DNA of 64,000 bases. It comes from Candidatus Amarobacillus elongatus. GTDB taxonomy: Bacteria > Chloroflexota > Dehalococcoidia > Tepidiformales > Tepidiformaceae. The position numbers and the translations under genes were made by a program. The notes beneath the pieces were generated by a model. That model was not told the DNA's origin, did not search any database, and worked only from the letters and a program-made list of their open reading frames with translations. Shown piece after piece: positions 8,063-18,600 of the stretch (its first letter is position 1; the number at the start of each line of letters is the position of its first letter). The DNA is taken from positions 548,549-612,548 of the forward strand of contig JADJBX010000002.1 of NCBI GenBank assembly GCA_016703545.1, written 5' to 3'.

Positions 8063-8693
8063 ATGACCCTTTCCGACGAGGCATGGATCGCGGAAGCACG
8101 CCGCCAGTTCGCCGCGACGGGGACCTGGGACATCCCCATCACCCCGCCGCCCGCCCCCGGCGGCGGCCGCGGCGGAACGGCTGCCCTGCCCCAACTGCGG
8201 TCGAGAACTCGAACGTTTCCGGCGGTACGACATCGCCTCGACCGAGCCCCTGCGCTGGTGCCCCAACTGCTACGGGTTCTGGGCGCGGGGGGACGCGCTC
8301 GCCTCGGGCGTGGTGGGAAGCTCGGACGACCGGGAGGCGTTGTACGCGGCGGAAGCTGCGCCGCGATGCCGCCAGTGCGAGCGTGGCGGGCGGCTGGATG
8401 CGAACGGTGTCTGCCGCCGCTGCGGCTGGACCCGGCCGGCACTTGCGTGTCCGGCGTGCAGCACGCCCATGGCGCGCGAGCGCGTGAAGGGTGTCGAGCT
8501 CGACGCCTGCGGCGCGTGCCGCGCGACCTGGTTCGACATCGGTGAGATTCGGCGGATGTACGGGCTGGTCCGGCCGCAATCGATGGCATCCAGCACGGTC
8601 GACGAGACCGCCGGCCCATCGGACACGGACCTTGCCCTGGGTGCGGCGCAGATCCTGCTGGGAGCCTTCTTCAGGCTCCCGCTGCCGTTCTGA
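8063..8693 (+). pseudogene. Multi-zinc-ribbon protein, frameshifted
   Basis: About 209 residues if one base is removed near 8150-8175 in a CCC/GGC-rich stretch. The first frame gives MTLSDEAWIAEARRQF and a Pro-rich linker. The next frame, open to TGA 8691-8693, begins at a zinc ribbon (LPCPNCGRELERF, then RWCPNCYGFW), followed by a second (RCRQCERG, VCRRCGW) and a TFIIB-type zinc ribbon (ACPACSTPMARERV, LDACGACRATWFDIGEI). The downstream frame has no ATG or GTG until 8310, after the first ribbon, so a separate start would delete a whole domain. Its stop abuts the convergent stop of the sufT-like gene. Function unknown; zf-TFIIB proteins are common in Chloroflexota. Confidence 0.65.
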
Positions 8694-9017
8694 CTACCAG
8701 ATTCCGAGCATCATCTTGACGTCGTCGCTGGCCATCGTGCGCGGGTCCCACGGCGGGCTCCAGACGATCTGCACGTCGACATCCTTGACGCCGGGGAGCT
8801 CCTTGAGCTTCGCGTAGGCTTCGCCGCGGATGACGGGCCCCAGCGGGCACCCCGGGCTCGTCAGCGTCATCGTCACGTTCACGACGCCCTCATCGTCCAT
8901 TTCGACCCCATAGACGAGGCCGAGGTCGACGATGCTGAGGTTGATCTCCGGGTCGTTCACGGTCTGGAGCTTCGCCATCAGCTCTTCGTGTGAGGGCAGG
9001 GTGGTGGTATCGGCCAT
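8694..9017 (-). CDS. SufT/MIP18-family metal-sulfur cluster assembly factor
   Basis: 107 residues. Shows the DUF59/MIP18 hallmarks: NDPEINLSIVDLGLVYGV near the N-terminus and MTLTSPGCPLG with the conserved Cys, ending in WDPRTMASDDVKMMLGIW. Members (SufT, PaaD, Cia2) help load Fe-S clusters into target proteins. It is the last gene of the suf operon, 19 bp after sufU, with an AGGAG ribosome site before ATG 9017. It converges without a gap on the zinc-ribbon gene. Confidence 0.9.
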   Translation of the reverse strand: MADTTTLPSHEELMAKLQTVNDPEINLSIVDLGLVYGVEMDDEGVVNVTMTLTSPGCPLGPVIRGEAYAKLKELPGVKDVDVQIVWSPPWDPRTMASDDVKMMLGIW

Positions 9018-9036
9018 TGGGTAAACTCCTTGCGGC

Positions 9037-9489
9037 CTAGACAGCGGCCGGTGATTTCGCCTGGTCGAGTCCTTCGCGCAGCACCTTCCAGGCAAGCAGG
9101 GCGCACTTCACGCGGACGGGGAACTTCGCGACGCCCTGCAGCGCCTCCAGGTGCCCGATCTCCGCCGCCGGGTCGGCGCCGTCGACGAGCATCGCGCTCA
9201 CGGCGTCGGCGATCTGTTCCGCTTCCGAAATCGTTCGCCCGGCGACGCGCTCGGTCATCATCGACGCGCTCGACTGGCTGATCGAACAACCCTGGCCGGT
9301 GAAGGCGAGGGCGGTGATCGTGCCGCTCGCGACATCGAGGTCGAGCATGATCTCGTCGCCGCACACCGGGTTCATGCCCTCGGCGTGCTGCGTGGGCGCC
9401 GGCAACGTGCCCCGGTTCCGGGGCTTTCGGAAGTGGTCGATGATCACTTCACGGTAGAGGTCGTCAAACTGCGGCTCGGCGATCGCCAT
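9037..9489 (-). CDS. sufU: SufU, zinc-dependent sulfur transfer protein
   Basis: 150 residues. The metal ligands of SufU are present: Cys and Asp in NPVCGDEI, Cys in GQGCSISQSSAS, and Cys in RVKCALLAWKVL. The GRTISEAEQ segment between the second and third ligands is typical of SufU rather than IscU. SufU accepts persulfide sulfur from SufS through zinc-ligand exchange in the SUF pathway. ATG 9489 has a GGAGG site and lies 26 bp inside the end of sufS, so the two are translationally coupled. Confidence 0.93.
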   Translation of the reverse strand: MAIAEPQFDDLYREVIIDHFRKPRNRGTLPAPTQHAEGMNPVCGDEIMLDLDVASGTITALAFTGQGCSISQSSASMMTERVAGRTISEAEQIADAVSAMLVDGADPAAEIGHLEALQGVAKFPVRVKCALLAWKVLREGLDQAKSPAAV

Positions 9490-10726
9490 CGCTGAATACC
9501 TCCACGACATGGTTCAGCGCCTCAACGAGAACGTCGACCTCGCCCGGCGTGTTGTAGATTGAAAAGCTTGCCCGGTTGGTGGCCGGCACCGCGAGCCGCC
9601 GCATGAGCAGCTGCGCGCAGTGGTGGCCCGCCCGGATCGCCACGCCGTACGCGTCGACGATCGTCGAAACGTCGTGCGGGTGGGCCGATTCGAGTTCGAA
9701 CGAGACGAGCCCGCTGCGATCCTCGACGTTCGCGGGGCCGTGGAACTTCAGCCCCGGCACCGTCCGCAGCCGGTCGAGCGCGTACGCGGTGAGGTTCATC
9801 TCGTGCGCGCGGATCGCGTCCATGCCGAGGCCGGCGAGGTAATCGAGCGCGGCGCCGAAGGCGATGACATCGGCGATGTTCGGCGTGCCCGCCTCGAATT
9901 TGTGGGGGACGTCCGCCCACGTCGAGGCGTCGGGCTTCACGATGCTGATCATCTCCCCGCCGCCCATGAACGGGTCCATGGACTCCAGCAGCCCCGGCCG
10001 CGCCCACAAAACGCCGACGCCCGTGGGCCCCAGCATCTTGTGCGACGAGAACGCGAAGAAGTCGCAGCCCAGCGCCTGCACGTCGAGCGGGAGATGGGGC
10101 GCGCTCTGGGCGCCGTCGACCAGCAGCGTCGCGCCGAAGGCGCGCGCCATCGTCGCGATTTCGGCGATGGGGTTGATGGTCCCGAGCACGTTCGACGCGT
10201 GCACCACCGCGATCAGCTTCGTGCGCGGCCCGACGAGCGACCGGAACTGGTCGAGGTCAAGGTGGCCGTCGTCGGTGACCGTGGCGTACCGCAGATGCGC
10301 GCCCTTGCGCCGGGCCAGCAGCTGCCAGGGGACGATGTTCGAGTGGTGTTCCATCACCGTGAGGACAATCTCGTCGCCGGCGTGGATGTGCTGGTCTCCC
10401 CACGCGCGCGCCACGAGGTTGATGGACTCGGTGGCGTTGCGGGTGAAGACGATGTCCTCGGGCCGGGGCGCGCCGATGTGGGCCGCCGCCTTGGCGCGGA
10501 CGCCTTCGTACTGCGCCGTCGCCCGCACCGCGAGCGCATGGATCCCGCGATGGATGTTCGCGTTGGTGGTCTCGTAGTAGCGGACGAGCGCATCGATCAC
10601 GGCCCGCGGCTTCTGCGTGGTGGCTGCGTTATCGAGGTACACGAGCGGCCGCCCGTTCACGATCTCCCCGAGAATCGGGAAGTCGGCACGGATGGCGGTG
10701 ATGTCGAGGGCGGTTGCGGTTGTCAT
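9464..10726 (-). CDS. sufS: Cysteine desulfurase SufS
   Basis: 420 residues from ATG 10726; ATG 10735 is three codons further out. PLP-binding Lys lies in FAFSSHKMLGPTG; the LVYLDNAATTQKP and NANIHRGIH segments and the active-site Cys in IRAGHHCAQ identify a class II desulfurase (SufS/CsdA type). It removes sulfur from cysteine as an enzyme-bound persulfide and passes it to SufU, encoded by the overlapping next gene. Length is normal. The only gap in the second half of the operon is 37 bp to sufD. Confidence 0.95.
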   Translation of the reverse strand: MTTATALDITAIRADFPILGEIVNGRPLVYLDNAATTQKPRAVIDALVRYYETTNANIHRGIHALAVRATAQYEGVRAKAAAHIGAPRPEDIVFTRNATESINLVARAWGDQHIHAGDEIVLTVMEHHSNIVPWQLLARRKGAHLRYATVTDDGHLDLDQFRSLVGPRTKLIAVVHASNVLGTINPIAEIATMARAFGATLLVDGAQSAPHLPLDVQALGCDFFAFSSHKMLGPTGVGVLWARPGLLESMDPFMGGGEMISIVKPDASTWADVPHKFEAGTPNIADVIAFGAALDYLAGLGMDAIRAHEMNLTAYALDRLRTVPGLKFHGPANVEDRSGLVSFELESAHPHDVSTIVDAYGVAIRAGHHCAQLLMRRLAVPATNRASFSIYNTPGEVDVLVEALNHVVEVFSDGDRRAAV

Positions 10727-10763
10727 GTCATGCACCCCGGCGCGGTTCCGCGCGCCGGCCCCT

Positions 10764-12050
10764 TCACTCTGCCAGCCTGGCCTCGAGGGCTTCGGTCAGT
10801 TCGGCGCGCAGCGTCTCGTCCGGGACGCGGTCGAGCACCTGCGCGAGGAAGGCGCCCACGAGCATGGTCTCCGCCTGCGGGTACGGCATACAGCGCGCCT
10901 GCAGGTAGAACAGCTGCTCTTCGTCGACCGGACCAGCGGTAGCGCCGTGGCTCGCGCGGATGACGTCGTTGGTGAGGATTTCGAGCACCGGGTCGCTGTC
11001 CGCCTTCGCGAGCTTGCTCAGCAGCAGGTTCCGGTTCTCCTGGTTCGCGTCCGCGTTGCGGGCGCCGAGGCCGACGCGCGTCATGCCGTAGTACACCGAC
11101 CGCGATCGGCCCTTCAGGGCCGACTTGAACAGCAGGTCGCTGCGGGTGTCCGGCCCCTGGTGGTCCTGGAGTGTGTAGAAGTCGTGCTGCTGGCGGCCGT
11201 TGGCCACGCCCAGCCCGAAGAGCTCGCTCGAAGAGCCGCGCCCGACGAGGGACGACTCGATGTGCGACTTCACGACCGCGCCGCCGACGGCGAGGCTCAG
11301 GCCGTACACCGCCGAATCGCGTTCCGTGATCGTGCGCTGCTCATTGAGGACACGCGTCTTCGTGCCCCAGCGATGGAGCGCGGTGTAGCGCACCTCCGCC
11401 CCGGGCCCGGGCAGGATTTCGACGGCCGACAGCGCCAGGATGTCGTCTTCCGACGACCGGAAGTCCTCCACCACGCTCACGCGGCTGTTCGCGCCCGTCA
11501 CGATGAGGGTGTGGGGCGTGACCAGCGCATGGTCGCCGTTGTACCAGCGCGAGATGCGCACCGGCAGGGCCACCTCCGCGTTCGCCGCGACATTCACGAG
11601 GACGCCGCCGCGCAGGAATGCGTAATGCGCCGCCGTCAACCGGTTCCGGTCGAAGGGAACGGCCGTCCCCAGTGCCCGGTCGACCACGGCCTGCAGCGCC
11701 GGGTCCCCGTCGCGGTCGAACGCCACGACCTTGAGCCCTTCGGCGCGCAGCTCGTCGGAGATGGTGATGCCGTTGACCTGCCGCAGCACCGCGGCGTACT
11801 CGCCCTCGACGGCGGGCGCCTCGAAGCCGTTGGTGCTCGAAGCGGGCGTGTACGCATCGAGGTCCAACGTGGAGATATCGAGGTACTTCCAGGGCCGTTC
11901 CTGGGTGGTCGGCATGGCGGTGGTCTCGATCGCCGCGGCCGCCCGTGCGCGAAGGTCAGCCATCGCCGGCGAATCGAACAGCGCGTCGCCAAGCGCCTTG
12001 CTCGCCGCCGTGGTCAGCGTCCGTGGCCGTTGCTCAACAGCAGAGGTCAT
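10764..12050 (-). CDS. sufD: Fe-S cluster assembly protein SufD
   Basis: 428 residues. The C-terminal SufBD core is clear: GLGARNADANQENRNLLLS, then TNDVIRASHGATAGPVDEEQLFYLQAR, which contains the conserved region with the SufB/SufD-interface His. The N-terminus is variable, as in other SufD proteins. SufD pairs with SufB in the SufBC2D scaffold that assembles [4Fe-4S] clusters. It sits two genes after sufB rather than next to it because a DinB-family gene intervenes. Confidence 0.93.
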   Translation of the reverse strand: MTSAVEQRPRTLTTAASKALGDALFDSPAMADLRARAAAAIETTAMPTTQERPWKYLDISTLDLDAYTPASSTNGFEAPAVEGEYAAVLRQVNGITISDELRAEGLKVVAFDRDGDPALQAVVDRALGTAVPFDRNRLTAAHYAFLRGGVLVNVAANAEVALPVRISRWYNGDHALVTPHTLIVTGANSRVSVVEDFRSSEDDILALSAVEILPGPGAEVRYTALHRWGTKTRVLNEQRTITERDSAVYGLSLAVGGAVVKSHIESSLVGRGSSSELFGLGVANGRQQHDFYTLQDHQGPDTRSDLLFKSALKGRSRSVYYGMTRVGLGARNADANQENRNLLLSKLAKADSDPVLEILTNDVIRASHGATAGPVDEEQLFYLQARCMPYPQAETMLVGAFLAQVLDRVPDETLRAELTEALEARLAE

Positions 12051-12103
12051 TCCTCATCCCTTTCTCATCGCGCCGGGTATCCGCTCCTGGCCGGCGTTGC
12101 CGG

Positions 12104-12592
12104 TCAGCCGTCGTTCCCGTGAAACAGCAGGCGAACATGGTTGATCTCGCCCGCGTGGTACAGCTCGTGTTCGATCATGGTGGTCACGACCCACCGCGTT
12201 TGGCGTTCCGGACCGTGGGGCGAGCGGCGCGGCGCCAGGAGATCCTGGTCATCCGTGAGCGCCGCGACGTGTTCGCGGAACTGGTTGTGCCCGTCCCGGA
12301 GCCAGCCCAGGGCAGCGTCGCTTCCGCCGTTGGCGGGGAAGGCCGCTACCGATTCGGGCCGGTCCCAGTGCACGGACCCGTCGCCGAAGGCCTGGCTGTC
12401 GTACACGCGCAGCGCGCCGCCAACGTGTTCGACGATCGCGAGCGCGCTCCGGACACAGCCCGCCGGTACGTCATCCCAGCGTTCCGGTTCGAGCGACGTG
12501 AGGTTCCGGACGAGGCCGTGCCACCGTGATTCCTCGCCTTCAAAGGCGCGGTCCAGCGAATACAGAAGCTGGTCGATGGCGGCGCGGCCCAC
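12104..12592 (-). CDS. DinB superfamily protein encoded inside the suf operon
   Basis: 162 residues from GTG 12592, with a GGAGA ribosome site. Four-helix DinB-like protein: an early His in ALAIVEHVGG and a late EHELYHAGEINHVR helix give the usual three-His metal site. The superfamily includes bacillithiol/mycothiol-dependent enzymes (YfiT/BstA type) and many proteins of unknown role. Gaps of 18 bp to sufB and 53 bp to sufD place it firmly in the operon. A thiol- or metal-linked role in Fe-S assembly is an inference from position; it is not a standard SUF component. Confidence 0.8.
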   Translation of the reverse strand: MGRAAIDQLLYSLDRAFEGEESRWHGLVRNLTSLEPERWDDVPAGCVRSALAIVEHVGGALRVYDSQAFGDGSVHWDRPESVAAFPANGGSDAALGWLRDGHNQFREHVAALTDDQDLLAPRRSPHGPERQTRWVVTTMIEHELYHAGEINHVRLLFHGNDG

Positions 12593-12610
12593 GTTCGTCT
12601 CCTGCCTCGC

Positions 12611-14017
<1,407 letters not shown>

Positions 14018-14040
14018 GTGCAATCCCCCTTCGCGGGTTG

Positions 14041-14799
14041 TCAGGCCGTCGCCAGCGCGGCTTCCAGTTCGTCGTACCCGGATTCCTCGAGCTCCAGCGC
14101 GAGTTCAGGGCCGCCAGACCGCGCGATGCGGCCGGCGATGAGTACGTGGACGTGCTGCGGCTTGATGTAGTTCAGCAGGCGCTGGTAGTGCGTGATGAGC
14201 AGCAGTCCCATGTCCGGGTTCATCAGCGCGTTGACGCCTTCCGCCACCGTTCGCAGGGCGTCGATGTCGAGGCCGGAGTCGGTCTCGTCGAGGACCGCCA
14301 TGGACGGCTGGAGCATCGCCATCTGGAGCATCTCTGCGCGCTTCTTTTCCCCGCCACTGAAGCCGTCGTTGACGTAACGACGGGCGAAGTCCGGGTCCAC
14401 CTTGAGCAGATCCATCTTCGCGAACAGCAGCTCGCGGAACTCCCGGATCGGCACGTCCGGCCCGCGACGGGCGTTCAGCGCCTGCCGCAGGAAGTTGACC
14501 ATCGTGACGCCGGGGATGGCGACGGGGTACTGGAACGCCAGGAACAGCCCGAGCCGGGCCCGCTCGTCCGGCGACATCTCGAGTAGCGACTGGCCCTTGA
14601 AGAGCACGTCGCCACTGGTGACGGTGTAGTTCGGGTTGCCCATCAGGACGTTGGCGAGCGTGCTCTTGCCGGACCCGTTCGGGCCCATGATGGCGTGCAC
14701 TTCGCCCGCGTTAATGCTCAGGGCAAGCCCCTGGAGGATCTCCTTCGCGCCAATGTTGGCGTGAAGGTCCTTGATCTGAAGCAGTGGTGTGTTCGTCAT
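14041..14799 (-). CDS. sufC: Fe-S assembly ATPase SufC
   Basis: 252 residues. ABC-type ATPase with Walker A in GPNGSGKSTLANVL, a signature FSGGEKKRAEML and Walker B MAVLDETDSGLDID, followed by the switch His in LLITHYQRLL. The RKR-rich FSGGEKKR form is typical of SufC rather than transport ABCs. It powers the SufBC2D scaffold. ATG 14799 overlaps the sufR stop by 4 bp, so regulator and ATPase are translationally coupled. Confidence 0.97.
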   Translation of the reverse strand: MTNTPLLQIKDLHANIGAKEILQGLALSINAGEVHAIMGPNGSGKSTLANVLMGNPNYTVTSGDVLFKGQSLLEMSPDERARLGLFLAFQYPVAIPGVTMVNFLRQALNARRGPDVPIREFRELLFAKMDLLKVDPDFARRYVNDGFSGGEKKRAEMLQMAMLQPSMAVLDETDSGLDIDALRTVAEGVNALMNPDMGLLLITHYQRLLNYIKPQHVHVLIAGRIARSGGPELALELEESGYDELEAALATA

Positions 14800-15472
14800 C
14801 GCACTCCCTGGGGCATTTCAATAAGTTCGAGCGGGATGGAATCAGCCGGCACGCGTACCGTGCGCACCAGGTATTCGCAGATCGGTGAGCCATCGACGAT
14901 GCGGTTGAGCTGTTCCACGTCCAGCCCGAGCAGAAGTTCGATGGCCTTGCGGTCGGACTCGCACGGCAGGGGCGAGATCTCGGCCGCCTTGCGATAGGGG
15001 CAGGTGCCGTTCACGAGGTGGAAGCCGTCATCGGCGGCCCGCCAGCTTTCGAGAATGCCTTCCTGGCGAAGGCTGGCGGTCACGTGGCCCACCCGCTCGG
15101 CCGTCGCCATGGAGGCTGGCACCTCGGCGCGATGCTTCTGCGCCAGTGCCTCCGCCACGCTCGTCATCACCTGCGCGATGACGTCCTCGCGTTCGCCGAG
15201 GCTGCGGAGCATCCGCTCCAGGAGGTCGGCGTGGGCGGAGGTCATCGCGCCGACGGCGCGCTCCGTGGGGTGGTAGGCGTGATAGGGGCGGCCCGTCGCC
15301 TGCTTCACCATTCGCATGTCGACGAGGCCGTCTGCACGAAGGTGGTCCAGGTGCCGGCGCACCGCCGCGGTCGTGATTTCGAGCTCGCTGGCGATCTCCT
15401 CGACCCGCACCTCGCGGTGTTGGACGATGAGTTCGGGAGTACGCGGTCGCGTGTCCCCTGCATGAGTTCCAT
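14796..15472 (-). pseudogene. sufR: SufR-type Fe-S sensing repressor, single-base frameshift near N-terminus
   Basis: About 225 residues if one base is restored. ATG 15472 (or 15463) opens MELMQGTRDRVL; the rest, ELIVQHREVRVEEIASELEI and an ArsR/DeoR-like winged helix (TTAAVRRHLDHLRADGLV), lies in the next frame. A base lost from the CCC run around 15437-15442 joins them into the usual TRxRVLxELI helix. The C-terminal half has three Cys (NGTCPYRKA, LPCESD, SPICEYLV), matching SufR cluster ligands. SufR holding a cluster represses suf genes and releases them when Fe-S is short. An unshifted start at 15548 exists but would place the operator inside the gene. Confidence 0.75.
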
Positions 15473-15506
15473 GGTAGGACGGTTGCGTTGTTCCACCAAG
15501 CTTTTT

Positions 15507-15520
15507 CAACCAAATTGTTG
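15507..15520. promoter_or_regulatory. SufR operator CAAC-N6-GTTG
   Basis: CAACCAAATTGTTG is an exact CAAC-N6-GTTG element, the core described for cyanobacterial SufR. It is flanked by TTTTT and GAAAA, which extend the dyad to about 24 bp (15502-15525). It lies 35 bp upstream of the proposed sufR start, the right place to repress the whole operon. Confidence 0.75.
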
Positions 15521-15553
15521 GAAAAGCCCGCCTCTCCCGTGTCCACATACGCC

Positions 15554-15579
15554 GCAGGCCCCGCGTGAGCGGGGCCTGC
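15554..15579 (-). terminator. Hairpin after the surface-protein gene
   Basis: Perfect 11-bp stem GCAGGCCCCGC / GCGGGGCCTGC with a GTGA loop, 24 bp after the surface-protein stop and before the suf promoter. No T tract follows on the minus strand, so termination strength is uncertain. Confidence 0.5.
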
Positions 15580-15602
15580 GAATCTGTTTCGCTGTCCGGC
15601 GG

Positions 15603-18600
15603 CTACTGGCCGACGTCCGTCGCGATGGTCCAGTTGACCGCCCCGGGCCCCTTGATGGCGATCCAGTAGGCCGCGCCCGACATGAGCTTCGTCAGGTCGT
15701 TCGCGCCCGGCACGTTCACGCCGCCCGGGAAGTACCCGAGCCAGTCCTGCGCCGGGGCGTCCCAGCCGTAGACAACCGTCACCTGGTCGGAGATGTCGTT
15801 GCCGGCATCATTCGCGCCAGTGCCCTTGAGGGCGTCGGCCACCGGGGTGGCGTCCGCGCCCGTCCAGGTCACGAGGCTCCAGCGGAAGTTGAGTGTGAAC
15901 GTCGCCGTCCCCTGGAGGTCGATGATGGAGTCGAAGGCGATGTCGCCCTCGTCGTCATGCGCGACCGTGAGCACGTCGAGGACGCCGAGCAGGCTGTTCG
16001 ACACCTTGATCCACGCCTGGCACTCATCCGTCGCGCCCGCGGCCGCCTGCGACGACTTCGGGAATTCGAGGATGCCCGTCTGCGCCGGGTCGTTCTGCTC
16101 GATCGAGAACGTGTTCACGCCCGCTGCGAACTGGCGTCCGTTGTTGATCGTGCCCGTGGCCACTGCGGGCGCCGATGGCACCGCGTTGGTCGCGAGGATG
16201 ATCCCTTCGCCCGAGTCGATCAGGAAGTCGATCGTCTCGATCGGATCCTTCGCCCCACGCGTCGGGTAGTTGGTGATGGACGACGCCGCGTCCTCGGCGG
16301 TCAGCACCGAATGCAGGAGCACCATGCCCGTGTTCGGCACCGGGCGGCAGAAGCCATCGCGGTCCATGGCATGGAACACGACGTACTTGTACTGGGCGTT
16401 CCCGGCCGGGTCATTCTCGACCGTCACATCCTTGTAGCCGCCCCACGTCCAGGTGACGACGGCGTCGTTCGACTTCACGGGGAAGTGCTTCCCTCGGAAG
16501 TCCGGGTAGTCGGCCGTCGCGGTGAGCGTGCCCTTGCCGACGGCGTCGCCGGTCTTGCACTGCTTGCCGCCGCCGAGGGTGTTGGCGGCGCAGGCCGTCA
16601 GGTCGGTCTTGAAATCGCCGTTGGCGGCCACCATGAACTCGCCGTGGTTGTCGCTGTAGACGACGAGGTCACGCGAGATCGACGCCGCTTCGGCCGAATC
16701 CGAGAGTGCCAGGTAGCGAGCGCGGATATCCGCGAGCTCGAGGGCATCGTCGGTGTTGAGGCCGGGGTCGCCGATCCCGGCGCTGTTCGTGCCGATGCGC
16801 ACGGCTCTCCACGCGTCGTAGGGGCCCATGCCCCGCGGGCCATCGTCCATGAACGGGGCGCCATCGGTGCCCCAGCTATCCCAGAGGTAGCCGCCGCCCG
16901 AGACGACGGCCGGGATGTACGGCGAATCCGGGATCTCCGAGTTGTAGTACGGGTTCGGGAAGAACTGGTCGCCACCGTCGACGTACGGCGTCCCGTTCTG
17001 CGTGCCGGTGTAATAGACGTACGACTTCCACACCTGGTGGATGAAGCCGGTTCCCCGGATCTTCACGCTCACCATGGCGACGGGCATGGGGGCATCCCAG
17101 CGGTCGACGTCGCCATCGCGCATCGCCGTGTCGCGCAGCGGCCCGAATGAGTTGGAGAGCGCCGCACCAGCGGCATTGACCCCCTGGTCGAAACTCCCGG
17201 CCAGGCAGTCGTTGTAGGCGGGCGAGGGAGAGCACAGGTCAATCAGGCTGTACGGGCCTTCGAAGGGCGCGGGGCTGATGACCACGACCGGTGTCCCGGC
17301 CGCCGGCACCGCGATGAGCGGCGTCGTGAGCGTGATGGTCGAACCGATGATGTCACCGGCGGCGTTGTAGATGAACCCGACCGCACTCACGTTACGGGTG
17401 TTGGTGACGGAAAGCGCCGGTTTCGTGGTCGTCACCGAACCGATCCCGATGCTTATGCTCACGCCCGCCTTGATGCCGCTCGACGAGTTGCTGTTCGCAA
17501 TGGCGAGCGTGGTCGTGGTGTTGCTGCCCGCGGGCGAGGCCGTTGCCGGCCAATCGGCGATGGTGGTCACCCGCATGCCGGCGCCGTACGGCGCCGGGAG
17601 CGCGAACCGGCCCTGGCCGGGGTCGATCATGATGTCGTAGTACGGCCGGAATTCCTCCGCCGTCCCCGTGACGGTGCTGTTGTTGGCGTTGTCGGCCGGG
17701 CCGCCCGCGAGCAGCGCCCAGTCGTCCGGGAGCACCCAGCGGTTCGCCGGGAGCACGTTCAGCGGGTCATCCGTGTTCACCGGCCGCCCGGACGGGTTCG
17801 CGTTCACGAACCAGCCCCTCACGCGGCCGCGCACGAGGAGATCCCGCGAGACGTTCCAGTTGACCGAGGTCACGTCCTTCGACGCGTCCCACGGGTTCCC
17901 GGGCGTCCAGTCCGCGAGCGCCATGCTGTTGTGGTTGATGCCCTTCGAGACATCGTCCACGAGCGACAGCGCCACGTTCTCGAACTTCATGTAATAGACG
18001 ACGAAGGCGACCTTCGTGACATCGACCGGGGCAGTAGCACCCGCGCCCCGGATCGGGTCGGCCGCGAACGCTTCGATGTCGACCTGGCCAGGGTCCTCGG
18101 ACTCGAACAGCACGCGGCTGATGCAGGCATCCTGCGGGAACAGGGGCGCATCCTCCGCCTGGTCTTCATCCGCGGTCTCCACCCCGCCATTCAGTGTCGG
18201 CGCCTTGTCGAAGTTCTCGCCGAGCATGACCGTCGCTTCGTCGGCCCCGTTCAGGAACGCGCCGAGGCCGGCCACGAAGTTCCCCGGACCGCCGCCCTTC
18301 ACATAACGAATTCCCTGGCCTTCGTTGAACTGGCAACGCCCGTACGGTTCGCCCGTGTAGACGAAGTTCCCGGGCCCGATCGTCAGCGCCGCGGTATCGC
18401 CCGGCAGGACGCGCCAGTCCGCCTCGAGGATCACGCGGTTGCCGGCCCACGCGAGGAAGACCTTCTTCTGCGTGACCGTCGTGCTGAAGGTGAAGCGCAC
18501 GGTCTCCGTGACCCGGAGTCCCTGGCCAGAACCCAGCGGGCCGGGCTCGACGCCGTTGAACGTCACTTCCGCGGACGAGCCGGGGCTGCACGCGACAACG

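Noticed and set aside
5315..8266. 983-codon open frame on the minus strand opposite nrdJ
   Set aside because: Arg/Ala/Gly/His-rich with no family sequence; it is the mirror of a strongly conserved reductase in high-GC DNA.
15473..15548. Longer N-terminus for SufR starting at 15548
   Set aside because: It would place the CAAC-N6-GTTG operator inside the gene and lacks the usual first helix.
15018..17150. 710-codon open frame on the plus strand across sufR and the surface protein
   Set aside because: Composition is Arg/His/Val-rich shadow sequence; both opposite-strand genes have better support.
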